Source of the DNA: MGBC163016 sp964469815
GTDB lineage: Bacteria > Actinomycetota > Coriobacteriia > Coriobacteriales > Eggerthellaceae
Reading direction: 5' to 3'
NCBI GenBank assembly: GCA_964469815.1
Contig: CAYXZC010000072.1
Coordinates: forward strand, 1 to 7,299
DNA length: 7,299 nt
Made by a program: the position numbers and the translations under genes. The notes beneath the pieces were generated by a model. It made no database searches, had not been told where the DNA came from, and saw only the letters and a list, made by a program, of their open reading frames with translations. Positions 6,001 through 7,299 of the stretch are shown here, piece by piece (the first letter of the stretch is position 1; every line of letters begins with the position of its first letter).

Positions 6001-7299
6001 TCGTTCAGGAACGTTCCGCCCTGCACGATGACCTTCTGCCCCACATCATGCGGATCGCGTATCTTGATCACCTTGAACAGAGCGTTCTTGATGACCGATA
6101 TCGCAAGGCCTGCAGCGATATCGCCAACGGTCGCGCCCTCCTTCTGCGCCTGCTTCACGCGTGAATTCATGAAAACGGTGCATCTGCTGCCCAGATCCAC
6201 AGGGTTCTTGGCATCGATCGCTGTCTTCGCGAAATCGGCTACATCGAGGTCGAGCCCCGATGCGAAACTCTCGATGAAGCTGCCACAGCCTGAAGAACAG
6301 GCCTCGTTCAGCATGATGTGATCGATCACGCCATCCTTCACGCGAAGGCATTTCATATCCTGTCCGCCGATATCCAAGATGAACTCCACACCCGGGAGCA
6401 TCTCTTGGGCACCGCGCAGATGCGCCACGGTCTCGATCTCGCCGGAGTCCACACGCAATGCCTCGAGCAGGAGTCCTTCACCATATCCGGTGACGGTCGA
6501 ATGGCCTATCTTCACCAGCGCCTCGCCCGTGGAAGGATCTTTCGGGATGGCATCGTAGAGCTCGGCGATGGCCTTCTTCGCGCATCCCAGCACATCGCCT
6601 TTATTCGATGCATATGTCGACCAAAGCAGCGATCCGTCCTCTGAGATGAGAGCAGCCTTGAATGTGGTCGACCCCGCATCTATACCGAGGAAGGCTACTC
6701 CACGGTAATCCTCGAGGCTTGCCCGCCTGACACGTTCGGTGTTGTGGCGCTCGTTGAATTCACGAAGCTGCGCCTCGTTGGCGAATAGCGGATCGAGCCT
6801 GACGACCTCGCTTCCCTGCATGTCGCCGAGCTTCTCCAGGCGCTCCAAGACATCGGATAGCCTCTCTATCTTCGCGCCATCCTCTTCACCTGCTATAGCG
6901 CAGCCACATGCTACGAAAAGATGCGCGTTGTCAGGCACTATGATGGCATCATCGCTAAGCTCGAGCGTCTGATAGAAGCGCTTTCGAAGTTCGGGCAAAT
7001 ATTGCAGAGGCCCACCGAGGAATGCAACGTTTCCCCTGATGGGGCGACCGCAAGCCAGACCCGATATGGTCTGCGTCACCACCGATTGGAAGATCGAGGC
7101 TGCGATATCCTCCTTCTTCGCCCCTTCGTTCAAAAGGGGCTGCACATCGGTCTTGGCAAAGACCCCGCAACGGCTCGCGATCGGATAGATGGTGGTATGG
7201 CTCTTCGCGAGTTCGTTCAGTCCACCGGCATCCGTGTTCAACAGTGCTGCCATCTGATCGATGAAGGCACCGGTACCGCACGCGCATGTTCCATTCATC
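3039..7299 (-). CDS. Giant fused acyl-CoA dehydratase activase / HgdAB-like reductase, 5' end outside window
   Basis: At least 1,419 residues are encoded; the reading frame enters at the window edge. Numbering is from the ATG at 7298, which is not the true start because it lies inside a conserved domain; about 110-130 residues are probably missing. Order: the rest of a first BadF/BadG/BcrA/D-type ASKHA activase (1-140; C5 in TCACGTGAF, C44 in SRCGVF, FLGGP 93-97). Then a complete second one (200-470; DAGSTT 207-212, DIGGQD 309-314, C334, C373, GGTFLN 427-432). A DUF2229-type region (505-905) has cysteines 512/515/519/544 and 637/662/860. A charged linker (905-970) leads to an HGD-D-like region (975-1380; C1031, C1066, C1326). 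In known systems HgdC hydrolyses ATP to push an electron into the HgdA/B dehydratase. This should be a cytoplasmic, oxygen-sensitive ATP-driven reductase. The physiological substrate of such large fusions is, to my knowledge, not established. The stop is TGA at 3041-3039. Confidence 0.93.
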   Translation of the reverse strand, partial: MNGTCACGTGAFIDQMAALLNTDAGGLNELAKSHTTIYPIASRCGVFAKTDVQPLLNEGAKKEDIAASIFQSVVTQTISGLACGRPIRGNVAFLGGPLQYLPELRKRFYQTLELSDDAIIVPDNAHLFVACGCAIAGEEDGAKIERLSDVLERLEKLGDMQGSEVVRLDPLFANEAQLREFNERHNTERVRRASLEDYRGVAFLGIDAGSTTFKAALISEDGSLLWSTYASNKGDVLGCAKKAIAELYDAIPKDPSTGEALVKIGHSTVTGYGEGLLLEALRVDSGEIETVAHLRGAQEMLPGVEFILDIGGQDMKCLRVKDGVIDHIMLNEACSSGCGSFIESFASGLDLDVADFAKTAIDAKNPVDLGSRCTVFMNSRVKQAQKEGATVGDIAAGLAISVIKNALFKVIKIRDPHDVGQKVIVQGGTFLNDAVLRAFEQLSEVNAVRPDIAGNMGAYGAALLARDRFEVTREKTENEPLSPDVGPMVPMSGLLSLEEIEGLDPTHRTLRCKGCSNSCLLTVNEFGIDEVTGRHRRFITGNRCEKGESLGADKGKSSVPNLFEWKTKRLFDHYEPLSEEQATRGTVGMPRALNMYENYPFWFTFFTTLGYRVILSDPSTKKTYEAGIESMPSESVCYPAKLSHGHIMNLLEKEPDLIWMPCSKWERQEDETAGNHFNCPIVASYPEALRLNIDELQSSKTAFVSPWLPYHDKEKLKKRLHDAFTAEFAEALGKRGGLPSAEEIDSAVDVAWEEDEVFKRDMRRKGTETLAWMEETGTHGIVLAGRPYHQDPEINHAIPELLTSFGLAVLTEDSIAHLGQLERPIRVVDQWMYHTRLYAAAKVATQRDDLDLIQLNSFGCGLDALTTDQVQEVLEAAGKVYTVLKIDEVSNLGAARIRVRSLLAALKDKQDQLAQERADKVAETRGCPAAGISISDVESLVPDSFTEKADGVRTHEQVEQREGASTEFDRPQFTEEMKKAGYTILAPQMAPYHFELLVPIFKRNGYNVELLPSVDHGAVDAGLKYVNNDICYPSILVTGQIMEAVMSGKYDTDKLAVLITQTGGGCRATNYISLIRKALKAVGLGHIPVIALSFKDLGEVNPGFKVTPAMLYQAIYALQYGDLLMMCLYRTRPYEVEPGSANRLFEHWMAVCKEQLMRGVKMSEFKKTVNAIVDDFDTLPLTGEGTKPKVGVVGEILVKFHPTANNQIVDQIEAEGCEVVVPGLIEFFLFGIAGGIFQREIGKSAKSAFGSKIGLEAIRRFRLPVTHALERSQRFEPPANIYEIAEYAAEILSLCNSMGEGWLLTGEMVELIRSGCPNIVCTQPFACLPNHVVGKAVIKELRRRYPESNIVAVDYDPGASEVNQLNRIKLMIAVAKANLAEKEREARELRLDFLESIQHDKKQPRRQDVGYLEIETETR

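Noticed and set aside
7296..7298. ATG at 7298 as the true start of the giant protein
   Set aside because: It falls inside a conserved activase loop (MNGTCACGTGAF), so the ATP-binding N-terminal half of that domain must lie outside the window.
1..7299. CRISPR array, tRNA/rRNA gene, insertion sequence or prophage signs
   Set aside because: No regularly spaced repeats, cloverleaf or T-loop motifs, terminal inverted repeats or transposase/integrase motifs were seen on either strand.

Overview
The window reads as an ordinary, densely packed bacterial chromosome segment with moderately high GC. Every gene I can support is on the minus strand, so transcription runs from high to low coordinates. The gene set is a giant fused 2-hydroxyacyl-CoA dehydratase activase-type protein, a small anchored sortase, RsmI with a leaderless-looking promoter, and a single-domain cold-shock protein. 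Together these suggest an anaerobic Gram-positive, most plausibly an actinobacterium of the Coriobacteriia/Eggerthellaceae type. That placement is an inference; no rRNA or other marker is present to settle it.

Layout in transcription order: (1) 7299-3039, a very long CDS whose 5' end lies beyond the window. It carries two ASKHA-type activase units followed by two HgdA/HgdB-like units. (2) 3038-2835, a 204-nt gap with no convincing terminator. (3) 2834-2076, a secreted, membrane-anchored sortase-fold protein. (4) 2041-1163, RsmI, the 16S rRNA C1402 2'-O-methyltransferase, with TATAAT placed as expected for a leaderless mRNA. (5) 1170-604, a YgjP-type zinc metallohydrolase whose start overlaps the rsmI stop by 8 nt. 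(6) 603-354, an AT-rich promoter/leader region with a GC-rich hairpin near the ribosome-binding site. (7) 353-150, a 67-residue cold-shock protein, then a clear intrinsic terminator at 125-94. Positions 1-93 hold nothing I can support.

How the parts relate: sortase, rsmI and the ygjP-like gene are closely spaced and may be co-transcribed, with rsmI probably also having its own promoter. The cold-shock gene looks like an independent transcript. The most interesting object is the giant CDS. Its motifs repeat in pairs: two activase units, each with the two cluster cysteines, and two dehydratase-like halves, each with three matching cysteines. It looks like a whole ATP-driven activator-plus-reductase system (HgdC dimer plus HgdA/HgdB-type pair) built into one polypeptide. 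Its substrate cannot be read from this window.
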